A DNA stretch of 57,064 nucleotides from Lysobacterales bacterium (GTDB lineage Bacteria > Pseudomonadota > Gammaproteobacteria > Xanthomonadales > Wenzhouxiangellaceae). Each line of letters starts with the position of its first letter. The first letter of the stretch is position 1. The stretch spans positions 1-57,064 of the forward strand of contig PBLG01000023.1 of the NCBI GenBank assembly GCA_002722315.1, in the 5' to 3' direction. Made by a program: the position numbers and the translations under genes. Below, piece by piece: positions 20,801 through 29,406 of this stretch. The notes under the pieces were generated by a model. The model made no database searches and had not been told where the DNA came from. It saw only the letters and a list, made by a program, of their open reading frames with translations.

Positions 20801-23800
20801 TGGCGCGCTGACGGTAAGCGGCGTCACTTTCGAGGCCAACAGTGCCGGATCCGGCGGCGGGGCGTTGAATCTGGCGACAACCGCGGCCATCGCCAACTCG
20901 GGCTTCCTGACCAATTTCGCACCCTTCGGCGGCGGCGGTGCCATTCGTTCGACCCTCGGCACCCTCATTTCCACCAGCAACACCTATCGCGAAAACCAGA
21001 GCAACGCCAACGGCGGCGCCGTCTTCGTCAATACGTTGGTTTCCAATATGGACGTGTTCGAAGACAACGCGGCCAGAAACGGCGGCGGCGGAATTACCGT
21101 TTCTTCCTCCGGCCAGATGCAGCTACTCAACGGACGACTGCAGGGCAACCTTGCCGGCAACACCATCAGCAACGTGGGCGGCCGCGGCGGCGCCCTCGAG
21201 TTCCTCGGCGCGATCGGCAACATCGGGGACACGCAGTTTCTGAGTAACACCGCCCCCGACCTGGGTGACGGAGCGAGCCAGGGCGGCGCCATCTACAACG
21301 CGGCTTCGCTCGAGCTGATCCTGGCTGATTCCACGATCACCGACTCCGATGCCAATAACGGTGGCGCCATCTACAACGTGGGCATTGCTTCGATTGCCCG
21401 TTCGACTCTGGTAGACAACCTGGTAGTGGACAGCGCCAGTTCGCAGGGGCCCCGCGGCGGCGCCGTGATGTCGTTCGGCGGAACCCTGAACGTGTCCAAC
21501 AGCACCCTCAGCGGCAACGTGGTGAATCCCGGGCTGAACCCTGCAGCCCCGGGCGACGGTGGTGCCATTTCGGTCGTTGGCGGCGCGGTGGCAAACCTCA
21601 ACAACCTCACGCTGGTTGGAAATGCGGCACCAAACGCAGCCGCGATTTTTGCGGGCAATGCGGCCCCGGGCGCCGTTTTCAGCAATAGCCTGTTCTTCGG
21701 CAACTCCAGCATCAACACCGGTTTTCCGGGGTGTAATCAGCTCCGATCCCTGGGGTTCAACATCTATGACGTCAATCCATGCCCCACACAGGCGGCCACC
21801 GACATCGTCGGAGATCCGCTGATTGGCCTGCTGACCGACAACGGTGGCCCGACCGAAACCCACGCCCTGCTGCCCGGCAGCCCGGCGCAGGATGCCGGCG
21901 GGGCGCAGCCGCTGTCGTTTAATTCATTCTCCGCAACCGACTTTACGACCCAGGGCTCTGCGATTCTTGGCCCCAGCATCGTGCTCGCCGGCTCCACCGT
22001 CGGCGGCACCGTCGGTTCTGCCTACGTTAGCGATCCGGTTGAAGTCAGCAACGGTTTTTCGGCTGAATTCGTATTTCAGATCAGTCCCGGAATTGGCGGC
22101 TCCGCCTCCGACGGCCTGACCATCACCATCACCGATGACCCGACGCTGCTGACCGATGGCGGCGGCGCGCTGGGTATTGGCTCTTTCGACAATCTCACCG
22201 AGCCTGGCTACCAGCCGACCGGACCCCAGGTTCCCGGGGTTTCCGTGGAATTCGACACCTGGCTGAATGGCCAGGGAGTCGGCGCCAACGAGCTGGACGA
22301 AGACCACATAGGCATCAACGTCAACGGCAGCATGGACAGCGTGGCGGTGCAGTACCTCGGCGGTCGCGGCATCTTGTCCGCTGGTATCTGGAGGGCGTGG
22401 CTGGACTATGATGCAGACACCAATTTACTGGAAGTTCGCGCTGTCCCCAATGGTCCAAGGCCCGAGCTACCCAACGTGTCTGCCACTGTCGACATAGAGG
22501 CGCTGGCTGACGTCAATGCTGACGGCGATATTTTTGTGGGCTTCACCGGCGCCGCTGGTGATCTGGATGACATCGGCGGTCTGCAGACAATCCTGACTTT
22601 TGCGTTTGCCAGCACGGGCAGCTGTGAAACGGTTGACCAGCGCAGCGTCACCCGGCCCGTAGGCCTGCGCTGTGACATCGGTGCCTTCGAAGGGTCCGCC
22701 ATTCCGGGCACCATCGACAACGCCGTCGTCAGCGTCACGACCAACGTCTCGCAGCCGGGTGTCGTCGATGTGCCCCTGATCGACATCCCGATCGAGAAGC
22801 TCACCGGCGTGGTGGGCGACAACACAAACCCGCCGGAGTCGGCGCCGCTGTCGTCGTTCCCGCTGTCTTCGTTCCCGCTCTCGTCGCTGGATCTGCGGGC
22901 GTCGCCGCTGTCATCGTTCCCGCTGTCGTCGTTCCCGCTATCGTCCTTCGACATTGTCGGGGCCCCGCTGTCGTCGTTCCCGCTGTCGTCGTTCCCGCTG
23001 CTGAGCGTGCCGGGCGGCTGGGCCGCGGTGATCGAGCAAATTCCTTCGCTGGCCGGCGCGCCGCTTCAGAACGTGACGCTGGAGCAGGTGCTGGCGGCCG
23101 CCGATCGCCCTGCCGATCTGCTCGACAACATTACGCTGGGGTCATTCGCGATCCAGGGGTCGCCGCTGTCATCGCTGTCCCTGGCCGGCCTTGCCCTGGG
23201 AGACGACATCACGGTCGGCACTCTGGACCAGTGGCTGACCAACGCCGGCAGCGGCAGTTCGATCTGCGGCGAGCTTTCCGGCGATGGGTTTACCGACTGT
23301 CAGCCGAACGACACGATTGTCAGCCTGCAGGTCAAGAGTGCCCCGCTGTCGTCGCTGCCGCTTTCCAGCCTGCCGCTGTCTTCGTTCCCGCTGAGTTCGT
23401 TCCCGTTGAGTTCGTTCCCGCTGTCGTCGCTGCCGCTGTCGTCGTTCCCGCTGAGTTCGTTCCCATTGAGTTCATTCCCGCTGTCGTCGCTGCCGCTGTC
23501 GTCGTTCCCGCTGAGTTCGTTCCCGTTGAGTTCGTTCCCGCTGTCGTCGCTGGATCTGCTGTTTGCGCCGCTGTCGTCGCTGCCGCTGTCGTCGTTCCCA
23601 CTGTCGTCGCTGCCGCTGTCCTCGTTCGACGTGGGTGGCCAGCCGTTCTGTCAGTACTACGACGCTCGGGCTATAGCGGACGGGCAGCCGACCTGCTCGC
23701 AGCTGGGTATCGATCCGAGCAGCGCCGGCCTGCTCGACCTGGTCGGCGCGCTGAAGACCTCTGGCGCCGATACGCTGGCGGCAACGCCCCTGTCGTCGTT

Positions 23801-26800
23801 CCCGCTGTCGTCGTTCGATATTTCCAGCGTGTCGCTGTCCTCGTTCCAGCTGGATTTTGCCGACGTCTCCGGGCTTCCGCTGTCGTCGTTCCCGCTGTCG
23901 TCGCTGCCGCTGTCCTCGCTGGACGTGGGCGGTCAGAGCTTCTGCGATTTCTATAACGCCGCTGCCATCGCCGAAGGCCAGGCCACCTGTGGCTCGCTGG
24001 GAATCGGCAATGATGCGGACTTCGGCGAACTGATCGCAGCGCTGCAGGCGGACGGTCAGTCGACCTTCGCCTCGACGCCGCTGTCGTCGTTCCCGCTGTC
24101 GTCACTGCCACTGTCCAGTCTGCCGATGTCGTCGTTCCCGCTGTCGTCGCTGGAGATCAACGGCGCACCGCTGTCATCTTTCCCGTTGTCATCGTTCGAC
24201 ATCCTGGGCTCGCCGCTGTCGTCGCTGCCGCTGAGTTCGTTCCCGCTGTCTTCGTTCCTGGTCGGCGGCGTGGCCTGCGACGGCTGCACCACGCTGGGTG
24301 ACGCGTTCGTAGCCGGACAGGTCATCGCCGACGCGCCGCTGTCTTCCCTGACCGATTCGAGCGAATTCGGAGAGATCGAGCTCGGTGACCTGCTCGATGC
24401 CTTCACCCTCGAATATCTCTTTGGCGTTGGAGAAGTGGACCCGCTGGTTCAGACGGCCGAGACGCTGGGCGAAATCGCCGACCCCGGCAACCTGACGCTG
24501 GGTCAGCTGCTCGTGTCGCTGATCCTGCGCTCGGATTTCCCGTGGGAAAACATCTCCCTGTCCGATCTCGATCCGCAGGCCTTCGCTGCCGATAACGTGG
24601 TGGGCTACCGTCTGGACTTCGAGCTCAACGGCACGCTCGTGGAGCCGGTGACGGTCAACGTCACCCTGTCGGACCAGTTCTACCTGGTTCCGGGATCTGC
24701 CCAGTTCATGACCCAAAGCCAGGGTGGCGGCACGATATTGATGTCGCCGGTACCCAATCCGGTGATGACGCCCAACCCTGACGGCACGGTCACGATGTCT
24801 TTCGGGCCGGTGTCTCCGGGCGCATTCAGCAACAACACGCTGGAGTTTGTCACGGTGCCGCCGCTGGCCCTGGGGAACTTCCCCACCTCGGCCAGCCTGG
24901 ACCTGGGAGCCGTTCCTGCGGCCACGGCCGACGCCAGTGCGGCGACGGTGGAAGTGGTGCCGAGCGCCAACAACGAGTCGGACAGCATCGATTTTCCGGC
25001 CTCCACCCGTACCAACACGCTCATCCTGGGGCATATCGATACGCGCGAAGACATCGACTACTTCAGAATCGCGGCGCCGCCCAAGGGCAGCCGAGTGGCG
25101 GTCTTCATGACCAATCCGGTGGAAGATAACGACCTGCTGCTGTATGAGCCGCTGTCCACGGTCGAGGCCAAGGGCCAGACCGTTCAGGCGGCATCGCTTG
25201 ACTCCGTTCCTTTTGAAGACGACGGCGTCGACTTCGGCGGCAACCGGACCGAAGAGCCCGATGCCCTCGACGACACCAACATCGGCGTGCTGCCGCTGTC
25301 GTCCCTGTCCACCAATCGCGATGATGCCGACGAGCAGGTCTCCGCCATTTCCGATGGTGAGGAGTTCACGATCCAGGTGTCGGGCTACAACGGCTCGGTC
25401 TCCGATCAGCCTTATACGCTGCGCGTCAAGGTCACGGCCGAAGTGCCGGTAACCCAGTGTTCCGCCAGGACCTGGGCCACCGGTGCCACGGCCCCGCAGG
25501 ACTGGACGCCGGCCGGCAGCTGGCAGCCCGACACCAGTGCCGTCTTCCTGGTGAACTGGCAGCGCCTGGCGGACAGCGAGCAGGCCCTGTCCGGCGACGG
25601 AGCAGCCGCGGCGGACGCGGCCCTCAACGCCGTCAATGCACTGGTGAACGCGCCGGGCGTGGTCAACGGCGTGGTGGTCGACGTATCCACCATTCCGGGC
25701 GTCAACTACGCGCCCTGGGATCTCGATCCGTGCGACGTGGATGCTGCCAACAGCGTGGTCAATGCCATTACCGCCTACCTGGAGCAGCAGCGGGCCGTTT
25801 CGCCCAACCTGGCCTATGTCACCATCGTCGGCTCCGACGAAGTCATCCCCTTCAAGCGCAAGGGTGACGAGACCGACATCGCCAACGAGTCCACGTTTGC
25901 CACGACTTTTGCCGACAACGCGCTGTATGGCTCCATGGTCAGCCGGAACTTCCTGTCCGACGATACCTACGGCGATATCGACCCGGTGAAATGGTCTGCC
26001 GGACGATTCCTGAACGTGCCGGAACTGGCCGTAGGGCGACTGGTGGAATCGGCGGCCGACATCCGGACGGCGGCCGAAAACTACGTGCTGGCGGGCGGCT
26101 TGCTGACACCTGCCACCGCGTTGTCGGCAGGCTATGACTTTGTTGCGGACGCATCCACTGACATTCAGCAGACCTTTACCCGCTACGGGTTGGACTCCAT
26201 CGCCCTGATTGATCAGCCCGTTGCCGTGGACCCCGATCCGGCTGTGCCCTTCTGGGATCGGGACCGGTTCCTGCAGGAAGCGGGGCTGACCACCAACACC
26301 GCCAGGGACGTGGTGTCGTTCAACATGCACTTCGACTACAACGACGCGCTGCCTTCCAGCGGTGACGCTTTGCGCCAGGATGGGTCAAGTAGCTACCAGG
26401 ACAATCTGATCAATGTCGGCGACCTGGCGGGCAACGACCTGACCGGCAGCATCTGGTTCACCGTGGGCTGTCACTCCGGCATCAATGCAGCCGATATTGC
26501 GATGCTCAACGGTGAAGAAACACAGGACTGGGCCCAGACCTTCAATAGCCTGGGTGCCGTCTATGTCGGGCAGGCCGCGTATGGACTGGGCGACACGGTG
26601 GCGCTGGCGCTGACCGAAAGGCTGCTGGCCAACTTTGCCCGTAATCTGACCGGCAACATCAGTGCCGGCCAGGCGCACGCCTTCGCCAAGCAGGACTACT
26701 TCAAGGACCTGGGCGTCTACGGTGAATACGACTACAAGGCCCTGCAGGCCTCGGTCTACTTCGGCTTGCCGATGTACCGAATCCAGAACCCGCTGGTGGT

Positions 26801-29027
26801 GGAAGATCCGCTGCCGCCGCTGCGGCCGACCCTGGCCGACCCGATCTCCAACCTCAAATCCTTGTCGTTGACGATCGAGCCCGACGTGCAGCGCGTCGAC
26901 GATACCGAGAAAGGCACCGTGTTCAGCGTGGACGGCGATACGCAGTTTGTTCACTACCGCCCGCTGCAGCCCATCATAGGCGTGGACGTGACCAGTGAGA
27001 ACCCGGACGAGGTGGCCCGAAGCGCCTTCATTACCGGCCTGGTCACACGCGACGAACTGGTCACCGACATGGCGTTTGCCCGGCCGGTGATCGACGAGGG
27101 TGCCCTGGAGCCGGAAATCGAAACGGACAGCGTGGTGTTCCCGACCCGCTTTGCCAATGTCGCCGGCTATCGTGTGCCGTCCGATCCCGGACCTTTCCAG
27201 GACCGCCAGCAGCTCAATATCATTGCCGGCCAGTACACGTCCAACGCCGGACAGGATTTCGGCACGCAGCGAATCTTCACCAGCGTCGACGTGCAGGTGT
27301 TCTATCAGCCCACTGCAAACACTGCGCTTGTGCAGACCGATGTGGCCAGGGCCAGCAGCGTGAACGATACGCGGTATGGACGGGACACCACCAAGTCCAG
27401 CGTGTTGCAGGCAGGCAGCGGCGTGGACGATACGCGGCCCGAACTGGACAACATCAACGCCAGCGTGGTGCAGGCAGGCACCGATTTCCAGGCGACCTTC
27501 AGGGTTGATGCCAGCGATACGCACGGCATCGTTACCCGGGTTGCCGTTCTGTACCGCCAGTCCTTCGACGGCCAGAACTCCACCTGGGTGCTGGAAGACC
27601 TGGTCAGCAGTGGTGGCAGCACCTGGACCGGCGGCGCCGCCGTGGACAGCAGCGGCCTGATCAACGGTGAGGTGGACTACCTGGTGCAGGCGCTGGACGA
27701 CAGCGGCAACGTCGCCAACAGCACCTTCAAGGGCACCTTCTACGTGGCACGGGAAACGCCTCTTCCGCCGCCGCCCGACGGCGGGGGCAACGGCAGCTTC
27801 GGTATCGAGTTGAAAGACGGCAACGGTGACAACGTCACTCCCGGTCAGTGGAGTCGGATCGATCCGGTGGTGGTCGGCGTCACCAATCGGGCGCCCGGCG
27901 TCGCCTACGAGTTTGCGCTGGATTCGCCGAGCTTCGCGCCGCTGGGCGGCGACATCACGGTCACCGGTGACGGCGTGCACTTCGTGACGGTTCGCGAAGT
28001 GGGCGGCAGCAACGCGGCCACCTTCACGGTGCTGATCGACGACACGCCGCCGGCCGTGCTGGTGAGCTCGCCACGCAACGGGCAGTTCGTGGTCGCCACC
28101 GACGATGCGCCCATTGCGGCCTACGACTGCCTGGATTCCGGTTCCGGTCCGGCGACCTGCAGCGGAACGGTGGCAGTGGGACAGCCGGTGTCGATGATGC
28201 CCGGTACGCAGACTTTCAGCGTGGGCGCCACCGACTTTGCAGGGAATCTGGCGCCGGGTGTGACGAATTCCTATTACGTCGTCGAGCCTGTCAGTATTGC
28301 CAGCCCTCTGGATCCGGTCTCCATTGAAGGCCCGGTTACGATCAGCGGCCGCGCCACTGACCTCAGCGAGTTTGCCGAGACCATAACGGTGGACTGGGGT
28401 GACGGCACCGCGCCGGAAGTTTTGAACGGCGTCAGCGTCGCCAATTTCACCGCAGAGCACGTTTACGCCGGACCCAACATCTACCGGGTAACCGTCACCG
28501 TGGACTACGAGGGCGCGTTCAGGCAGCAGGCGGTCAGCGACTTTGTCGTGGTTTACGATCCAACGGGTGGCTTTGTCACCGGCGGCGGCTGGATCGACTC
28601 GCCGCCGGGCGCCTACACGCCCAATGACGACGCCGATCCCGACGTGACGGGCAAGGCCAGCTTCGGTTTCGTGGCCAAGTACAAGCGCGGCCAGTCGGTT
28701 CCCGATGGCAACACCAACTTCAGGTTCAAGGCCGGCGACCTGTCGTTCAAGTCGGTGGACTACGAGTACCTGGTCATTAGCGGCGCCCGGGCCCGTTTCA
28801 AGGGCAGGGGCAAGGTCAATGGCGGGCCGGATCTGTACCAGTTCAAGATCACGGCGCTGGACTCGGACGTCAACAGAAACGACGCTCACGTCGAGGACAC
28901 CTTCCGAATCCAGATCTGGGGTGACAACGGAGTTCTGTATGACAACGGCCGCGGTGCGGATGACGCCACCGGCGACGGGGGTACCACGGCCCTCGGTGGC
29001 GGCTCCATCTCGATCAAGGACAAGTAG
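17889..29027 (+). CDS. Giant secreted multidomain protein with PLSSF pentapeptide blocks and a caspase/gingipain-like peptidase
   Basis: The 3,712-residue product starts with a signal peptide (ending AVEAQ). Two related jelly-roll-like modules (about 131-247, 393-533) are set in a first beta-helix that ends in a choice-of-anchor Q motif (TDQRGVGRP, about 690). A second GGG-rich beta-helix spans about 718-1337, then a legume-lectin-like domain (about 1343-1560) and a second motif (TDQRSVTRP). Four PLSSF pentapeptide blocks (1653-2128) follow, then a PPC-like domain (about 2361-2520). The peptidase C25/caspase-like region (about 2524-2973) has candidate catalytic H2814 (FNMHFDYND) and C2861 (TVGCHSG). 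The C-terminus has a PKD-like domain (about 3467-3558) and a module beginning TGGGWIDSP. No C-terminal anchor is seen. An adhesin/self-processing exoprotein role is inference. I chose ATG 17889 for its ribosome binding site and signal peptide. Confidence 0.88.
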   Translation: MKNRVSFGRSAMVSLLAVILVAAMPQAVEAQTTHTVCPPGNPSAPCDYDSPGAALNDTGNVVTGDTLDIVNDTYTLSAPLLVDRGLTLNFNDSIVDANGNRAIEVDGSSFVDINVGNIADNGISNAGPLGDLTYGQTFVSSATELLTAFQFGIRADVIPEELVIPGIVRSGGFTGPVIATATARFGPQSFGTHILTFNLDRPVPVVAGNVYAIEFIPADGVSILQALDPYPDGAGYNDQLLNLDYAFNAIGGAPIEINDVTIRNGQAPTGPGGALLVSNGAVVTLSGSTLENNTAPDGGGGLASIDATVNVTDTKFIRNSTDDEGAAVLSQGITSVLNLTRVTVDQNWSRSPAGGSVAATSDGAINIVDSAIIRNAGVNPILAVDNYGNPDLPGSSCFSPTLGRAFVGQTFVATQEALSGFRFLNAVGNTGVVVNDIPVTGVLRRGGPTGPVIANASALIPQGTPSGTNLDLDFTLDAPINVAVGATYAVEMEFPGSRSFIVDSNNAYPDGAGYRCSETTGSFDLEFQVFGGIATIGGVYSRGAVDMLNVTLSNSVGVGAIAVQRPSGTPYTVNATLSTITNNLRSGLWGEVGPVSGIATISNSLLAFNGIDCLGDSSSVVSLGYNVIRSDAFCGATQTVGDQWGTPGALIDPLLGPLQDNGGPTFTRAIDPSSPAVDSGLNDPTCGGTGTTTDQRGVGRPKGAACDAGAFEFALQGLVDAAAPGATIVVPTGTYTETITIGDGKILQGAGPGSTVIDVTGLGVSGVVATGDFTMTGIRVTGADIAGQGGGINIDVPSVVVLDDVQVDNNRATGAAGGIFVASGSDLTITNSSVELNNAGTDGGGIYVSGSANVTINNILVANNAAAGDGGGIYTDAASVLIGAPACAPTPPPGQGTNFISNNSAGGNGGGLWTAGNVTVTYSNFSGNSAISGGGIHQESTSASMDLGCSFMNLNNADNNSGFGGAGNFVDGALTVSGVTFEANSAGSGGGALNLATTAAIANSGFLTNFAPFGGGGAIRSTLGTLISTSNTYRENQSNANGGAVFVNTLVSNMDVFEDNAARNGGGGITVSSSGQMQLLNGRLQGNLAGNTISNVGGRGGALEFLGAIGNIGDTQFLSNTAPDLGDGASQGGAIYNAASLELILADSTITDSDANNGGAIYNVGIASIARSTLVDNLVVDSASSQGPRGGAVMSFGGTLNVSNSTLSGNVVNPGLNPAAPGDGGAISVVGGAVANLNNLTLVGNAAPNAAAIFAGNAAPGAVFSNSLFFGNSSINTGFPGCNQLRSLGFNIYDVNPCPTQAATDIVGDPLIGLLTDNGGPTETHALLPGSPAQDAGGAQPLSFNSFSATDFTTQGSAILGPSIVLAGSTVGGTVGSAYVSDPVEVSNGFSAEFVFQISPGIGGSASDGLTITITDDPTLLTDGGGALGIGSFDNLTEPGYQPTGPQVPGVSVEFDTWLNGQGVGANELDEDHIGINVNGSMDSVAVQYLGGRGILSAGIWRAWLDYDADTNLLEVRAVPNGPRPELPNVSATVDIEALADVNADGDIFVGFTGAAGDLDDIGGLQTILTFAFASTGSCETVDQRSVTRPVGLRCDIGAFEGSAIPGTIDNAVVSVTTNVSQPGVVDVPLIDIPIEKLTGVVGDNTNPPESAPLSSFPLSSFPLSSLDLRASPLSSFPLSSFPLSSFDIVGAPLSSFPLSSFPLLSVPGGWAAVIEQIPSLAGAPLQNVTLEQVLAAADRPADLLDNITLGSFAIQGSPLSSLSLAGLALGDDITVGTLDQWLTNAGSGSSICGELSGDGFTDCQPNDTIVSLQVKSAPLSSLPLSSLPLSSFPLSSFPLSSFPLSSLPLSSFPLSSFPLSSFPLSSLPLSSFPLSSFPLSSFPLSSLDLLFAPLSSLPLSSFPLSSLPLSSFDVGGQPFCQYYDARAIADGQPTCSQLGIDPSSAGLLDLVGALKTSGADTLAATPLSSFPLSSFDISSVSLSSFQLDFADVSGLPLSSFPLSSLPLSSLDVGGQSFCDFYNAAAIAEGQATCGSLGIGNDADFGELIAALQADGQSTFASTPLSSFPLSSLPLSSLPMSSFPLSSLEINGAPLSSFPLSSFDILGSPLSSLPLSSFPLSSFLVGGVACDGCTTLGDAFVAGQVIADAPLSSLTDSSEFGEIELGDLLDAFTLEYLFGVGEVDPLVQTAETLGEIADPGNLTLGQLLVSLILRSDFPWENISLSDLDPQAFAADNVVGYRLDFELNGTLVEPVTVNVTLSDQFYLVPGSAQFMTQSQGGGTILMSPVPNPVMTPNPDGTVTMSFGPVSPGAFSNNTLEFVTVPPLALGNFPTSASLDLGAVPAATADASAATVEVVPSANNESDSIDFPASTRTNTLILGHIDTREDIDYFRIAAPPKGSRVAVFMTNPVEDNDLLLYEPLSTVEAKGQTVQAASLDSVPFEDDGVDFGGNRTEEPDALDDTNIGVLPLSSLSTNRDDADEQVSAISDGEEFTIQVSGYNGSVSDQPYTLRVKVTAEVPVTQCSARTWATGATAPQDWTPAGSWQPDTSAVFLVNWQRLADSEQALSGDGAAAADAALNAVNALVNAPGVVNGVVVDVSTIPGVNYAPWDLDPCDVDAANSVVNAITAYLEQQRAVSPNLAYVTIVGSDEVIPFKRKGDETDIANESTFATTFADNALYGSMVSRNFLSDDTYGDIDPVKWSAGRFLNVPELAVGRLVESAADIRTAAENYVLAGGLLTPATALSAGYDFVADASTDIQQTFTRYGLDSIALIDQPVAVDPDPAVPFWDRDRFLQEAGLTTNTARDVVSFNMHFDYNDALPSSGDALRQDGSSSYQDNLINVGDLAGNDLTGSIWFTVGCHSGINAADIAMLNGEETQDWAQTFNSLGAVYVGQAAYGLGDTVALALTERLLANFARNLTGNISAGQAHAFAKQDYFKDLGVYGEYDYKALQASVYFGLPMYRIQNPLVVEDPLPPLRPTLADPISNLKSLSLTIEPDVQRVDDTEKGTVFSVDGDTQFVHYRPLQPIIGVDVTSENPDEVARSAFITGLVTRDELVTDMAFARPVIDEGALEPEIETDSVVFPTRFANVAGYRVPSDPGPFQDRQQLNIIAGQYTSNAGQDFGTQRIFTSVDVQVFYQPTANTALVQTDVARASSVNDTRYGRDTTKSSVLQAGSGVDDTRPELDNINASVVQAGTDFQATFRVDASDTHGIVTRVAVLYRQSFDGQNSTWVLEDLVSSGGSTWTGGAAVDSSGLINGEVDYLVQALDDSGNVANSTFKGTFYVARETPLPPPPDGGGNGSFGIELKDGNGDNVTPGQWSRIDPVVVGVTNRAPGVAYEFALDSPSFAPLGGDITVTGDGVHFVTVREVGGSNAATFTVLIDDTPPAVLVSSPRNGQFVVATDDAPIAAYDCLDSGSGPATCSGTVAVGQPVSMMPGTQTFSVGATDFAGNLAPGVTNSYYVVEPVSIASPLDPVSIEGPVTISGRATDLSEFAETITVDWGDGTAPEVLNGVSVANFTAEHVYAGPNIYRVTVTVDYEGAFRQQAVSDFVVVYDPTGGFVTGGGWIDSPPGAYTPNDDADPDVTGKASFGFVAKYKRGQSVPDGNTNFRFKAGDLSFKSVDYEYLVISGARARFKGRGKVNGGPDLYQFKITALDSDVNRNDAHVEDTFRIQIWGDNGVLYDNGRGADDATGDGGTTALGGGSISIKDK
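22845..23009 (+). repeat. PLSSF repeat block 1 (11 pentads)
   Basis: Encodes residues 1653-1707 as eleven in-register five-residue units: PLSSF, PLSSF, PLSSL, DLRAS, PLSSF, PLSSF, PLSSF, DIVGA, PLSSF, PLSSF, PLLSV. Every fourth unit departs from PLSSF and twice begins with aspartate. At DNA level it is a near-tandem 15-bp repeat (ccgctgtcgtcgttc). Confidence 0.95.
23343..23627 (+). repeat. PLSSF repeat block 2 (19 pentads)
   Basis: Encodes residues 1819-1913, the longest block. Fourteen consecutive PLSS(F/L) units have the last residue in the order L L F F F L F F F L F F F L. Then come DLLFA and four more units. The leucine every fourth unit gives a 20-residue super-period. At DNA level it alternates ctgtcgtcg and ctgagttcg serine codons in a 60-bp higher-order repeat. 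Confidence 0.95.
23787..23936 (+). repeat. PLSSF repeat block 3 (10 pentads)
   Basis: Encodes residues 1967-2016 as PLSSF, PLSSF, DISSV, SLSSF, QLDFA, DVSGL, PLSSF, PLSSL, PLSSL, DVGGQ. The five-residue register holds even where the sequence is degenerate, which argues for a structural repeat, not simple slippage. Confidence 0.9.
24078..24272 (+). repeat. PLSSF repeat block 4 (13 pentads)
   Basis: Encodes residues 2064-2128 as thirteen units, among them PMSSF, EINGA, DILGS and a final LVGGV. Isolated single units recur later (APLSSL near 24336, LPLSSL near 25290). Confidence 0.9.
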
Positions 29028-29043
29028 CATTCGTCAACCTGGC

Positions 29044-29069
29044 TTGACCGGGGCTCCTGCCCCGGTTAA
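29044..29069 (+). terminator. Hairpin after the giant gene, possible terminator
   Basis: ttgaccggggc pairs with gccccggttaa (one G-U-type mismatch) around a 4-base loop, 16 bases past the stop codon. No clear T-run follows, so factor-independent termination is uncertain. Confidence 0.5.
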
Positions 29070-29097
29070 GCGTTTGAGAGCGCTGCGTTTTACGGTA

Positions 29098-29371
29098 AGC
29101 TCGTGTACCCCGGCGTTAATCCTGTAACTTTCAGCGAGTCGGAAAGCGCTTAGCTGCAAGGCAGGGCTCGCCGGGAATGCTTATTGCCTTTCCAAGAGCC
29201 CTAACGCCGCAGATGAGCGCTTTCCGGCTCGCCCTTCGGGAGTGCGTCTGAGACGACATTGCGGCGTTCCAATCTTTGTAAAGGGCGGGCCATTCACTGC
29301 AGATTGCGCCTTGCACTGTCGACTCAGTCACACTCTGAATGTTATAGGATTAACGCCGGGGTACACTAGCT
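29098..29371. mobile_element. MITE-like palindromic element (274 bp)
   Basis: Terminal inverted repeats of 31 bases (29098-29128 and 29341-29371) match at 29 of 31 positions and share the core ggcgttaatcc/ggattaacgcc. Further nested pairs lie inside: cgagtcggaaagcgct (29135-29150) with agcgctttccggctcg (29216-29231), agggctc with gagccct, and aacgccgca with tgcggcgtt. There is no coding capacity for a transposase, so it would be non-autonomous. It separates the giant gene from the TPR gene. I do not recognise a named family. A clear target-site duplication is not evident. Confidence 0.8.
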
Positions 29372-29406
29372 TCTGGATTTGCCGACGGCCGTCACGCCGT
29401 CCAGGG

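Noticed and set aside
23332..23601. Repeat array as a possible CRISPR
   Set aside because: The 15-bp units are in frame, contiguous and lack unique spacers; they encode PLSSF pentads.
24189..26330. Minus-strand frame of 713 codons inside the giant gene
   Set aside because: It is the antisense of a protein with clear domains and shows no family features.
29098..29371. Integron attC site
   Set aside because: The expected GTTRRRY/RYYYAAC boundaries are not met and the element is longer than known attC sites.
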